From assembly GCA_039602395.1 (NCBI GenBank), contig JBCNJP010000017.1, positions 93,038,713 to 93,102,712 on the forward strand: 64,000 bases of DNA, read 5' to 3'. The notes under the pieces were generated by a model. That model worked only from the letters and a program-made list of their open reading frames with translations. It had not been told where the DNA came from and made no database searches. The position numbers and the translations under genes were made by a program. The stretch is from Deinandra increscens subsp. villosa. Taxonomy: Eukaryota > Streptophyta > Magnoliopsida > Asterales > Asteraceae. Below are positions 1 through 11,787 of the stretch, one piece after another; within the stretch, counting starts at the first letter, position 1; the number at the start of each line of letters is the position of its first letter.

Positions 1-189
1 AAAGAAGCACATATAAAGGATATGATTGGTGTGTTCGATCAAGATTTTTTTTTTCTTTCAATTTTACAGTATCTGTCCGTTGACCGTTGACGAAGACAAC
101 GGGTCCTATATTATTTTATTTATAACACGTTAATATATTAAATAAATTAGCACTGTTTACATGATAAAACTAACCCCATTTGAATAGAA

Positions 190-645
190 GAGCTAGATTA
201 AGAGATATCAAAAGCATATGTAGAGAAATTTGCTCCTGAAAGATTTCAAGGCATCAATAACCTTTCTAGGTGTTTTAAAGATAGTAAAATAATACAATAC
301 AAAGAGGTCAATCTACACCAAAGCCTAGTAGTATCATACCACAACCTCTTACAATAAACTTTATTGAGATTCACCTTGAACCCCAGAAGCTATGTAAAAC
401 ATCTTAGAATTCTATTCGAGTTTATGAAATTAACCTCCGAACATTCACAAATGAAGGTAACATCATTCGCATAAATAAGATGAGACAAAATTCAAGCCAT
501 TATGAGTGACAGAAATACCTTGAAAAAAAATGATCACAAACCGTTTTCATCGAGCATGCGAGATCCTCCTTTGTAATAATAAATACGAAAGGGGAGAGTA
601 AGTCCTTTAATCTTACTCTACATGTTTGTCTGTTGTAATGAGACT
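190..645 (-). pseudogene. LINE reverse transcriptase fragment (decayed)
   Basis: Minus-strand translation in broken frames gives pieces typical of plant L1-type reverse transcriptase. A segment near 640-560 reads DLLSPFVFII, matching the family's GDPLSPFLFI block. A segment near 500-440 reads SHLIYANDVTFI, where the catalytic YADD box has become YAND. It is followed by GFKVNLNK, the usual block downstream. Stops and frame changes separate the pieces, and no endonuclease or poly(A) end is visible, so this is a relic. It lies downstream of the clathrin light chain gene. The family call rests on motif order only. Confidence 0.55.
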
Positions 646-929
646 TGAACCCTTACTACCTAAAAAGAAACCCAATCTTAAACACTTTGATATCATTAAA
701 CTAATGGTAATCAAATCATAAAGTTGTATGGAGCCACATATATTAAAACAGATTATTTTTCATAAACAAAATCAATAATAGAATAAACTCTCAGAACCAG
801 TAAAGAAAACAATACAAATCAGAGTGTCCCTCAAACACAACTAAAACCATTTCTGTAAAACAAACACCACAAGAAACTTATACAGTCATTCACACCAACC
901 ATGATCCAAAGTCTTATGATGATAAGAGA

Positions 930-3900
930 TCAGGTGGCGGCAATGGCGGTGAAAGGTTGGACAACCGGTGCAGTCACAACTTCAGTGGTACCATTGACGA
1001 CATCATCTTTAGCAGATACAGTTGCTGTTGCTGCATCCTTTGTGTCTTTAGCGGGAGGTGGCGGTGGAGGAACCATGTGTGCTGGCGGTGTTTGCTTCAG
1101 TTTCACCAGAATCTGTCGCAGCCTGGAGAGATCAGTTGGTTTTCCGGGCTTGGGTCCCTGAATGACGGCTATCGATGGTTTCTTGTCTTTATCCTTCTTG
1201 CCTCGCTTCTCAATGTTAGCAACCTCACGAGGAACCAGCTCGGCTATTGCTTTCCAGTACTGTTTATCTGCTTCTTTATGGAACTTCTCTTGCTTTGCTA
1301 CATATAACTGTTTCAAAAAAGAACACCAATTTAAAGTACAGATGATGAAATTATAGACACATAAGTCACAGGGAGGCAAGTTAATGGGTGCTAAACAGGT
1401 TGCTTTTGTAGATTAGCAAGTTGAACCCAACACAAACCCGGACACGACACGAGCCCAAAAATCATGCCAGACACATTGATACAGGCATATTTGCAGGATG
1501 ACACTGACCGTTTTACCTGGACAAAAATATTTTACTTTTTGTCATATTGACTCTAATATTACAAATTTACAGAGAAAATATGCATAGGTATAAAACAGTT
1601 GCATTTAAACTATAGAACATGACGCTGTCTTTGAGTGATTATTTCTTCCAAAATTTTTAAAGGATCTGAAATCAGAAAACATGAAAATAGGTATTGCCTA
1701 ACTTTTGATCACACTAGCTCTGGGTTGTATTTTATAAACACACTAATTTAGCTAAATAGGTATTTTATAAGCACACTAACTAAATCAGAGCATGGCGGCT
1801 CTTAGAGGTGGTGAAATTCACGATTTAGCTAAATGTGTGTCGTTTTGGGTTGTATTTTATAACCAGGGATCAAATGCGTAAACTTTGAAAAACTTAGCTA
1901 AAAAGGAACAGGTCAATAGTCACATGGAATGTTTTTAAACGCTTAGAAACATGGTTCACGGGTTTTAATGGACAAAAGGTGTTCACATGTTGGCCCAACC
2001 TGACCACCAATTTGAAACTAACTGAATTTGACCCCCCACCCGCCCATTGTGTCACGTCCTTTTAAGCTGAATTACCTTTTCTCCTTCTCTATTGGTGAGC
2101 TTGTTAGTCTCAACATTCTGGAGTCTTTTCTCATGGAAAGCTCGTTTGTACACTTCACCTTCTTCCATGATCTGATTTCGTAAATCCTTCTCCTTGTTTT
2201 CTTTCTCCTCCAAGCGAATTGCATTTTGCCTGCACAAGAAAGACATGCTAAAACACATTTCTTGCCTAGCAAGTTCTGAACCACCTTGTTACACCCAAGA
2301 AGTTATCATTTAAGGTAGTCCTATAGTTCATAGCAAACCTAATCTTTAGGTTATACGATGTAGAAACAATATGTAAACATGGGGTCACATTTACATGAAA
2401 GAAAGAGAAACATAGAACCCACAAGATGTAGAATGAAGAAATAATGGCCTAAATGCAATATATATTTACATCCAAGGACCTAATATCTAAACGAAAGCCA
2501 TCTTATGACACTATAGTACAGGTACTACCTCTACTAAGGTTAAAACTAGGGGAAGATTGTGGCGGGTTGGATCATTCAAGCAGAACACTACCTGTGTATT
2601 ATTGTGTCAAGGAAATAATTAATCCTAACCACAACACACTTAAAAATGTGTAGCACGGCCAATACGCGTTAAAATATTTATTTACGTGAGTCAAACAAGT
2701 TGTAAAGGGTTAGTAGGTCCACATGTTTAACTAAATGGGTTAAACAACTCAACCCTAACAGAACCTGTTTATTAGAGATGTTAGATATGACAACCTCACA
2801 ACCCAAAACCTGAACCGGATATGCCAAGTATTGCTTTAAGACTAAAAGAGAAACAGGTGCTAGTTGGCCTGCTTCACTGTTTGGTTTGGTGGGTAAAAGC
2901 CCAAAATATTTGTTGTATACATGATTTATATAATCTTAACTCCAGTTTTTTAATGTTATCTTCCACCTGGCATCTCTCTTTGTCATGCTTAGTGTAGTGT
3001 AGCATTGATTATGGAAGTCAATTTAACATTTTAATTTTCAATCATAAGATAAAGATCAGCCAATAGATCAATCTCTTGCCCAGCACACTTCTATAGTATT
3101 CCTTAAGATGTTAGTTGAATGATAATATATCTATTAATCACCGAACGTCTGCTGATCTGGTCCTATCACACATTTAAATTTATATTACTGATCTGAATAA
3201 TTTGGCCTGAATGGTAATTACTTGCGGTGTAGATCATATGGATCTTGATGTGTATTTAACATCATTAAAATCCTCACAATAGTAACATAAAGCCCTTAAA
3301 GTTCTTTAAACTCGCATCCCTAATTCTTTAACAGATCGAACCAGTGCTAACAATCAAACATTAAAATGATGCAACTAATCATCTGTCCATTTTTGACAAA
3401 GAATTAGGAAATTCACATTGAACCATGGTAAAATGATGCTTATTATCCAAATTCCAGAAGACTTCATAGATCTACTCAATCTTCTTCATAAGTAAAATTA
3501 GATTACCAAATGACCGTTGATTTTTGTTGCAAATCGCAAAACAGTGCTATACAAGAGTGCTGATCTTCAAACACAATTATGAGTTTATGACGGATCCGGT
3601 AGAAATACTACTAGATATAAATAAACACTAGAAGATCTAAAACAGGAAACTTAAGATCAGTACGAAATTGAACAAGATCAAGCGCAGAGAGAACCTCACC
3701 GGCGCCATTCACGAAGAGCAGATCCCTCATCGCGTTGCATTTCACTCGGAGGCGGAAGCAGCGGTCCATCAGAAGTGAAGATTCCATCAGCATCCTCTCC
3801 AACATTGTAGCCATGGCTGCCATTTCCGTTCGAGATCGGAATTGAGGAGGAATCAAAGGGAGAAGATCCAGGGTGGGAGTAGGTGTTGGGATCGGGATCA

Positions 3901-4055
3901 CTGAATCCGAAGGGATCTGATGCGTCTACGGATTGATGAGGAACTTGTTCTCCGTTGGAGTAGGAATTGTTGGCGTCGAAGTAACCTTCATCGAACTGGC
4001 CGGAAGATGGAATTGGGGATTCTTCGCCGTTAACGGTAAATGGGTCGAACGACAT
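930..4055 (-). CDS. CLC: Clathrin light chain, three exons
   Basis: Clathrin light chain binds the clathrin heavy-chain hub and regulates coat assembly at the plasma membrane and trans-Golgi network. Exons on the minus strand are 4055-3700, 2229-2076 and 1307-930. All introns are GT-AG, giving 888 nt or 295 residues. Exon 1 encodes the acidic, Ser/Gly/Asn-rich N-terminus and ends in the plant signature LLPPPSEMQRDEG followed by ALREWRR. Exon 2 continues the charged coiled coil (QNAIRLEEKE...). Exon 3 carries the C-terminal block KQYWKAIAELVPREV, the conserved VIQGPKPGKPTDLSR, then a Pro/Ala/Thr-rich tail. Length and exon order fit plant light chains (about 250-340 residues). The ATG follows a GA tract and is the first in frame. 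Intron 1 is about 1.5 kb and intron 2 about 0.8 kb. Nothing looks broken, so it is probably functional. Confidence 0.95.
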
Positions 4056-4114
4056 CTCTCTCTCTCTCTGTTCTCTGTGGGAATCCGGGTTGTTTACGGT
4101 GCTCCCGGTTTATA
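4055..4114 (-). promoter_or_regulatory. Core promoter and 5' leader of the clathrin light chain gene
   Basis: On the minus strand a TATAAA box lies at 4114-4109, about 55 bases before the ATG at 4055. A GA-dinucleotide tract (4070-4055) runs directly into the start codon, as is common in plant leaders. The transcription start is not determined. Confidence 0.5.
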
Positions 4115-4324
4115 AGAGAGTTCCAAATAAATTATTTTGCATTTTCTTTTTTCTATTATATATATTTACAAAAATAAATGATGGTCTCACACTCATGATC
4201 CACTATTCATATTTTGACCAATGATGACATAACACTTGTCATGCCAACCACTAATAACATTACACGTGTCATGTTGTTTTTTTTTTAAATTTTACATTTT
4301 ATAGCACTTAACTTTTTTACTTTC

Positions 4325-4620
4325 GTTTTTAGTATACTTTTAGAGTTTACGACTTACGTCATCCTTTAAAGTTGTTAAAAGGTGACCCGCCGCAACACGC
4401 GATGGTCAACTTTCAGACCACTTTTAGAGTTTTTGACTTTGCTCACAACGTTTTAAAAAATTGGTGTTAGGCCACGTCTCATGTACATGTGGTATTTTTT
4501 TCAGACTTAAGCGCAAGCGGTCAACTTTTAAATCACTTTTAGAGTTTTCGACTTTGACCACGGCGTTTTGGAAAATGGGTAGCCCGCCGCGAAACACGGG
4601 CGGGTCACCATCTTGTTTTT
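4325..4620. repeat. Degenerate tandem repeat with GC-rich hairpins (possible Helitron debris)
   Basis: Three degraded copies of a unit containing 'cttttagagttt', 'cgactttg' and 'cgttttaaaa' follow one another. GC-rich hairpins sit near 4385 (acccgccgcaacacgcg) and 4583 (cccgccgcgaaacacgggcg) in otherwise AT-rich DNA. Such hairpins resemble plant Helitron 3' ends, but no clean terminus or insertion site was found. Confidence 0.35.
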
Positions 4621-4753
4621 TTTTGGTAAAAAAGTACAATAAAACAATTTAAATCAATGAAATAAATTATTTTGATTTTATGTGAAACAAAATGTTGAAG
4701 CTAAAATAGATGGCTAAAAAGTAAAAACCAAGAGATGCAGCAAAAGAATTTAG

Positions 4754-4808
4754 AGTCCCACATCGCTAGGTTTATGAAGGTTTTAAGTGATTATGCCCTT
4801 ATAAAAAG
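4754..4808 (+). promoter_or_regulatory. Plant snRNA-type promoter elements without a recognisable snRNA
   Basis: AGTCCCACATCG at 4754-4765 matches the plant upstream sequence element RTCCCACATCG. A TATA box (TTATAAAAAG) lies at 4799-4808, 33-34 bases downstream. That spacing is characteristic of Pol II snRNA genes, whereas Pol III genes use about 24. The sequence after about 4830 does not start like U1, U2, U4, U5 or U3. It may be an orphan promoter or part of a dispersed repeat. Confidence 0.35.
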
Positions 4809-4979
4809 GGTTTTAACACATCCATTTTCTTTGAAAATCTAACACGGTCAAAAATTTCACACCAAGTCAAATTTTTCTTTTTTATTACTAACGTGATGTG
4901 AATTTCGGTTGGGCAGAACTCTATATTTGTGTTTCTATTTGAAATTCAAATTGAAGGAGAAAGAGTGAAAGGCAAAATC

Positions 4980-5480
4980 ATCCAACGTGTTATCTTACCA
5001 TGTTTGATTTCATATATGTTACCATATTTGATTTCTTTGATTTCTACATTATGTTTACCATGTTTGATTTCTATATATGATGTTTGATTTCTTTGATTTC
5101 TATATATGTTATCATGTTTGATTTCTATATACGACTATGTTTGATGATGTGTGTTATCTTACCATGTTGATTTTATCTTATTTGCATTTGATGATTTGCA
5201 TATACAATCATGTTTGGTTAATGATTTGTATATACGATTACGTTTTATTTGTATGGATGAATCGTTGAATGTGTTATCTTGATATTTTGTATATACACTC
5301 ACGTTTTATTTGTATGTTTGAACCATCAAATGTGTTATCTAGACGTTTTATTTGTATGTATGAATCATCGAATGTGTTATCTTATTACGTTTGATTTATA
5401 TCTCACCATGTTTCAACAAACATGTTATTTTACCATATTTGATTAGTATATACAAACGTGACATTACTTTTGATTTGTAT
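4980..5480. repeat. AT-rich reiterated tract
   Basis: Irregular repetition of 'gtgttatcttaccatgtttg' and 'atttgatttctatata' type words over about 500 bases. No reading frame or termini were seen. No host gene is visible from the clathrin promoter to 7.38 kb apart from the repeats listed. Confidence 0.5.
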
Positions 5481-5642
5481 ACAACGTGACGTTGCCTTTG
5501 TGGATGATTTTATCTTTCTCCTTCAATTTGGATTTCAAATAGCAATATTAATCATATAGTTTGCCTCTTAAAATCAAGAAAGCTTTTTTGTAGAAGTAGA
5601 AGATACCCTTAGTTTGTGCTCATCTTTGTTGCAAAAGATTTA

Positions 5643-6075
5643 TGTTATGGATCAAAAGTTCAAAACCATTGCAAGGTATGAGACATGTCCCACGTTGGTT
5701 GTATGGGCAACTGATATGGGGTTTATAGGTTAAATAAGCTCTCTCACCCATCAGACTAGTCATTTGGGTTGAATTCTCCTGTTTGGTCCGTAACAATAGT
5801 ATTAGAGCCAAACTCGTAGTGGTAACCCACAGAGTGGTGTTCTAGAGGAAGTTGGTCGTGAACAACGAGAACATGGAGCGGTGGCCTCGAGAACAACGTG
5901 ACCGTGACCAACGAGAACATTGGCCCTTAAGGATGGTCGATTGTTATGGATCAAAACCATTGCAATGTATGTGACTTGTCCCACATTGATTATATGAGCA
6001 CAACTGATGTGGGTTTATAGGCCAAATAGACTTCTCACGTTTTTTAGGTTGAGTTCTCCTTTTTGGTCTGTAACA
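5643..6075 (+). mobile_element. TRIM-type miniature LTR retrotransposon, complete
   Basis: Two related LTRs, 5643-5795 (153 bp) and 5942-6075 (134 bp), both begin TGTTATGGATCAAA and end GTAACA. The element is flanked by a perfect 5-bp duplication, attta, at 5638-5642 and 6076-6080. Directly after the left LTR, AGTATTAGAGCC (5798-5809) is a slightly decayed initiator-tRNA-Met primer site. A purine-rich stretch near 5928-5937 precedes the right LTR. The internal region is only about 146 bp with no coding capacity, so mobility would depend on proteins made elsewhere. LTR divergence suggests an old insertion. Confidence 0.85.
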
Positions 6076-6709
6076 ATTTAGCATCAAATTTGTAAGTGCG
6101 GACCAAATAAGTATATTTGTTACTATTAGAGAAGGGTGTCTGTGCAATGTGACAAAGAATACAACACACTAACACAGACACTAGTAAAGCAAGCTCCAAC
6201 CCGAAACCGTATTCTAGACTATACCATAACACATCAATTTAGATCGAACGCATTAAAGTCGGACTGAACTTGGCTTGCTTTTAAACCGAGCCAAGCCGCT
6301 CGGATTGAATTTAGATAACCAAACGTGAATTTGATGCTCGAACTTGGATTGTTTGGTTTATAACGGAGCGCTTGATTTTGCTCATTTTATATAAAAGTTT
6401 AGACTAAACAACCACCATTTTTTTTTATAATTTCACCCACAAAAGTACCATAATATCATTACAAAGTCCTAAAACATTATAACAGGAGATGATGATATTT
6501 ACACAATTGACACGGCGAAAAGATGAAGCATGATGACTTGTTTCCGGTGGAGGCTAACAAGTTCGGTTGAGGATTCACTTGAAGATAGAGTCAAGGAGCT
6601 GATCGTTATTGCAAATAGAGTCATTGATCTCTTAATTGAAGGTACTCTATTAGTTGTTTGATGTTGAATTAGATATTTAGATGGATCTAACATTAATTTG
6701 CTGTGATTT

Positions 6710-6730
6710 GGGGGGGGGGGGGGGGGGGGG
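6710..6730. repeat. Poly(G) run of 21
   Basis: An uninterrupted run of 21 G just before a solo LTR. Such runs are prone to slippage and sequencing error, so the length is uncertain. Confidence 0.8.
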
Positions 6731-6750
6731 AATTGGTTGCATAACGATTA

Positions 6751-6853
6751 TGTTACAGATCAAAATCATTACAAGGCACGAGATATATTCATTCTATATC
6801 AGTTATATGTATGGGCAACTCATGTAAGGTTTAGTTTTGTTTGGACTGTAACG
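6751..6853 (+). mobile_element. Solo LTR of the same TRIM family
   Basis: It starts TGTTACAGATCAAAATCATT and ends CTGTAACG, collinear with the LTRs at 5643 and 5942, including the shared 'gggcaact' segment. It is flanked by gatta at 6746-6750 and 6854-6858, a perfect 5-bp duplication. Only one LTR is present, consistent with unequal recombination between two LTRs. The terminal CA has decayed to CG. Confidence 0.75.
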
Positions 6854-7381
6854 GATTATCGTCTAACGGTTCATGACCCCTAATCGGCCGAGATTATGAT
6901 CTTGTTGCTTTGCTGGTATAAGTTGATAAGTTTTACGCATCTATAGATTTATCATAGTTTGTTAATGTTTTGTGGTATGAAACTGTACTTACTAAATCTG
7001 TGCTATAAAAAGAACAAAAACACATATAACAACTTACCAAGATTACATTTCATGGTTCATGACATTGGTTCAAGTTCGAACATATCTTGTTTGTTATTTT
7101 CATCTCTCGGATCTTACAAACTATGATTTTCGGTTTCCTGGCCTTGAACACGATAAACGTCAATCAATCTACAAGCAAGAAGTTGCATCTTCGTCTCATC
7201 GACCCGCTTCTCGTCTGCCAAAATGGGTGTGTTCTACTTCCGGTTTAATTTAAAATACAATTAGACTGAAGTTTGTATTATAAAGTTTACATCTTTAAAT
7301 GTTATTTGTGAACTAAGATCCTCTTTTATCAGTCTTGTAGAACTATACAGAGTATGCATCATTCTGGGTAACATGTATTAA

Positions 7382-10300
7382 TCAAATGCTCAATGTGTCG
7401 AACTGTGGTGGGCGGTCACAGTTAGCCGGAGTCCATCCGATGGTTTGTTTTTCGTTGTCGTATATCACCATTTTATCTTGCATCGATATATCTGCAGAAC
7501 GCAAACCAGAAGTTAAAAGCGGTTCCTGTTTGGTTCAATCTGTTTCATTAAGATTCTGTTTGGTTCAACTTATTTTTGGCTTAATCTGACCGAATAAGAC
7601 ATTTTTGTCATAAGGTGTTGTTTGGTTCGAATGTCTGAATGGAAATTGTCTGACCGAAAAAGACATTTTTGTCTGTTTTATCATGCCCCAGATTTATTGC
7701 TGTATGAAAAAGACAATATCGTCTTTACCATACAACCTCTTATTCATTTGTTGCTGAACGAAAAAGACGAACCAAACAGCCCCTAAGTGTTGGATGAATA
7801 AGTGTTTGGATGGTAAAAACTTGTATAGAGGGTTGGATGAGTAAGACATATTTTAAGGTAAATCCCTTAATGATTCAGAGATTTTTTTTATTAAAAGTTC
7901 CAAACAAACAGTCGGTATCTGTGCGATTCAGATAATTTACCATTCAGACCTCATTAACAGGTAAACCAAACAGTCCAGTTGGCCACCTAATCCAGCGAGT
8001 CTGGTTTTTTTTCTTTTCTGGATATTGTAGTTAGCTGTTTGGCCCATGGTTTTTATCAAAACCGGCTAAACCAGACTGTAAACACCTCTAATATTGATTA
8101 GTGATACAAGATGAAAGAACTAGATGTGATACCTCCAATTATGTTAAAATTCTGAAGTCCGACCTCAGTGCCGTTAAGAACTCCCAAGCACACACTCCCT
8201 TTCGACTGCAACGAAAACCACATGTTGAGTTTCGAAACTGGTGTTATTTAGTCGAAGATGTATCGGTTATGGAAACCGAGGTTAAGAAAGGTTACCGAGA
8301 TTAGAAGATATCCTTCAAGGGGAATTTCAAACTGAGTTTTAGATCTCCAGCCACTAGAGAACCTCAATGCCAAAGGCTTGAAGTACTTGCTTACATCCCT
8401 TATGCTTCTAAATGGTCTTCTTCCTTTCCAGCAAAACGGTAGCGTTTTATCATCTTCTGCCTCTCTCACTGGCTTTCCCCTCAATTCTTTTGTTACCTAT
8501 ATGATCAAAAAACAATAATTACAAAATCATCAGTCATCACAGGACTCGAAATACGACACGGAAATAATCAGATTTTAAATTTAACCCCTTTAGTAAACAG
8601 ATTCCGTTTAACCTATTTAATCAAAACAGATTATATTTGGATTGACTAATTAAGCCATTTAGATAAATGGGCTATATGGGTCGTGTTCGGGTTACATTAT
8701 TTGTCCGGATTAGAGTTGATGCTTTTGAGATCAATAAATACATAAATATATAGGTCATATTTATGAAAACTTACCAAATAAAGTAAGCCTTCATAAGCTT
8801 GTGAACTTAGGTATGTGTATGAACTTCCACTGTCAAATATTACAAGTAGATTCTTAAGCCCAGTTGGTTTTCCACCATAAATTACTTCTCCATACCCAGG
8901 TGAATAGTGCTTTCTGAAAACAAAAAACACCAAATTAAATTCCATAAAAGATAGAACTATGAACTTTCTATGAAAGCAGCTATAGGGTGGTTCGAACCTA
9001 TAATCGCGTGACATAGGGGTTGATACGACACGTGAAGGATCATATACGTCGTCTCCAAAGAAGAGGAACCCGCCTCCACGACTGCTAAAACAATGGCCCA
9101 CAACGTTCCGGATTAGACCTTGACTGTGAAGCTGTGAAACTATTCCGGTTTTACCCTTCCCGAGCCCGAGAACCCCGTCCAGAGGTTGGTAAGATGGACC
9201 AGGGATCTGATCATATCCACACCTGTCAACAACATGAGAGGAAGTACTTAAAAATCAAATGTAAACGAGTCGTGTTAGGCTGACCCAAAAGTGTTACATG
9301 AACCCGAAAAGTGTGCTAGACAGTAGACACGTTAACCCGAACTTAGACATAATTATTCATAGGTTGTCACAAACTAACCCCATTTAACCAAAAGTTTTAC
9401 ATTTTATTTTTACAAATTACTACTCTGTAATTACAATTACAATTACAAATTTCTAACAAAAAAAAATGTATATAAAAAACTTTATTAACTTAATTGTTAA
9501 TTGATCCTTCTAAAGATATTTGTAAAACAATATCTCATGACCATTTCTCTTTTATCTTGTAAATTTGGCAAAAATACTTGATTAACTTAAGGGAAAAGTA
9601 AATTGTCATTTTCATATATATGTGGTTTGCTCAAAATTGTCAATTCAGTCCAATAGTTTAAAAATTGTTAATTTCGTCCCTGTGGTTTGCAAATAATGCC
9701 AATTCAGTCCAAAATTAGCAATTTCTTTAGACTAAATTGACATTTTTTACAAAACCACAAGGATGAAATTGGTAATTTTTTATAATATTTTGGACTAAAT
9801 TTGCAATTTTTTCAAACCACAAGGACGAAATTGACAAATTTTAAACTATTGGACTGAATTGGCAATTCTGAACAAACCACAGGGATGAAAATAGCAATTT
9901 ACTCTTCTTTAAAAGAGAACGTTTAAAAAATAAACATACGGATATGTTTGCGGGTTTGACCTGAAATCGATCCGAACCCGATTAAACTAAATCTAAACTC
10001 GTGAATTTTATATTTCATTCATGTAAATTCACACCGCATTTAAGGAAAATTAACACGAACCCGATGGTGATACGAGGAGTGATTCGAACTCCAGTCGTAA
10101 GATTGACAAGGGAGACATCATTGATAAGGACACCAAGAGACGAACCACCATCGGCATACTCGACCTCATAATCGCACTGACCCGGGTCGTCACATCTGTG
10201 GTCTCCAGAGTGCAATGATGCACAAAGTGGATCTTTACAAGGAACCAGGTCATTGTTTGGCCTGTAATAAGGATGGGGAGCCTAAAACACACAACATATA

Positions 10301-11456
10301 TAGTACCAAATCATCGTATCAACAAAAAAGAATCAAATGTTTTATTAAAAACCAATCATACCATGAACAATAGTAATAATAACAACCTGAGTGCAATGTA
10401 CACATGGCGCGTCACACTGAAGCCACGTCAGATCACTCCCCGTATCGGGATCCACAAAATATGGCCTTGGAGGATGTCCTATGTTTATCTGAGCATAATA
10501 AAACCTGTTTTTTTTACCATAAATAGAAACATTACATGAAAAAATACTTATATACATAAGAACAACCTAAATCTAAGAGCAAATCATCATCATCATTCCT
10601 TGAAACAAGCAAGAATTTAGGTGTATGATGACAGAGAATTTACAACCTGTTGGCTTGCTTTGGTTTGAACGGTTTTAGTAGATATATAATGCAATATATA
10701 TGGTATAGTGGGAGGTTTATTGTAGAACCTCATAAAATTTAGAACCATGAATCCGTTTCGGGTCTTTGAATGCAGACGGCCATGATTAATTTCTTCATTA
10801 TTTTATCTCTTTCTTTTGTCAGCAAATTTCGTATGTGAAATAGAGTAATTTCACATGCGAAGTAGAGGATTCCCTAATTTTAAATTTTTTGAGGTCTACA
10901 ATGAATATCCTCGTATATAATTGATTTTATAAATCGTGAACCGTGCGAACCTAAGCTTGCTTCGGTTTCCACGGTTGAGCCATTTTCAACGGTTTATGAT
11001 AATTTTTCTTCAAAAATATATTTTTATGCCATGAATCTCAAACGGTCGAACTGATTGGTCCGGACGATAACGGTTGTAGATTTCCGTATCAAATTAATAA
11101 AATCTACTAAACCGGCCCACTTCCTTTGGTTTAGACCGTTTTTATTGATTTTTAAATAGAAATTTTTTTCATGTGAGACTCGAAATAGAAAGTTATAGAA
11201 GTACCCCTAGAGCAAGGCAAAAGCTATTTAGTAAAATTAAGAAAATTTAATATGTTAAGAAGAAGGTATGAATTGAAGTAAATTACCCTTGGGGATAAAC
11301 ATTGCCATATAGGGGAAGTACAACGGAGGAACAGATTGAATTTCCGGCTGACGGCCATTTCCACCATTTTTGACGGCGATCATCGGAAGCCGAGGACGTT
11401 GATACGTTAAACGCCAACAACAGGAAACCCAATAACAAGATTACACCTGTCTTCAT
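7382..11456 (-). CDS. Nucellin-like aspartic protease (pepsin family A1), eight exons
   Basis: Predicted secreted pepsin-like endopeptidase. Minus-strand exons are 11456-11287, 10504-10387, 10281-10061, 9222-8998, 8913-8775, 8496-8296, 8205-8133 and 7491-7382. All junctions are GT-AG and phases are consistent, giving 1257 nt or 418 residues. Residues 1-23 form a hydrophobic signal peptide. GNVYPQG leads into the catalytic domain. The two catalytic aspartates are in DTGS (77-80, within DPDTGSDLTWLQCDAPC) and DSGS (272-275, IFDSGSSYTY). Other family blocks are CDYEVEYADGGSSLGVL, LDGVLGLGKGK, FFGDDVYD, VCLGVLNGTEVGLQN and the final DISMQDKMVIYDNEKQ...IGWTPANCD. Layout and wording closely follow Arabidopsis nucellin-like proteases. 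Substrate and physiological role cannot be read from sequence. Exons 1, 7 and 8 are short and easily missed. The last intron hosts a MITE, yet no exon is damaged. Confidence 0.92.
7614..7783. mobile_element. Tourist-like MITE in the last intron of the protease gene
   Basis: A 170-bp element with imperfect terminal inverted repeats (left GGTGTTGTTTGGTTCG, right CGAACCAAACAGCCCC) flanked by TAA on both sides (7611-7613, 7784-7786), the PIF/Harbinger-type target. Similar 'tgtttggttc' and 'ccaaacag' words at 7525-7570 and 7905-7975 suggest it sits inside an older related element. Confidence 0.65.
9591..9908. mobile_element. Foldback MITE in intron 3 of the protease gene
   Basis: The two halves are inverted copies. 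The left arm reads 'gtaaattgtcattttcat' and 'gtcaattcagtccaatagtt', and the right arm carries the same words on the other strand with few changes. TTAA occurs on both sides (9587-9590, 9909-9912) and may be the target duplication, though in AT-rich DNA this could be chance. No coding content. Confidence 0.6.
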
Positions 11457-11565
11457 AGTGTGTTGGCTTGGATTCAGAGGAAAAAGAGGGGTATAATAGT
11501 AATTGGATAATTCCTTTCTTTCTGTTGGAGTTATTTTCTAAAAAGCGTTTTCATGTTTTAAGTGA

Positions 11566-11575
11566 CTATATATAG
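11566..11575 (-). promoter_or_regulatory. Probable TATA box of the aspartic protease gene
   Basis: CTATATATAG lies 110 bases upstream of the ATG at 11456, a plausible distance for a plant core promoter. No other TATA-like word occurs nearer the start. Confidence 0.4.
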
Positions 11576-11787
11576 ATAGATAGATGCCAAGGAACATGGT
11601 GTTATACCTTGATTCATGCGTATGCTATATATATATTATGAATTATGAATAAACAATAAATATATTTTTTTAATTTTTTATTTGTTTATTTGAATTGATA
11701 AAAGGTTTATCCGAGTTCTAGTAGTAATTAGCCTGAACATGTCTAGATGAAACCGAACCCATCAATTTTACAGGCTTGTATTAAGGC

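Noticed and set aside
901..1307. Plus-strand frames of 64-116 codons
   Set aside because: They are antisense shadows of clathrin light chain exon 3, whose minus-strand frame matches the family.
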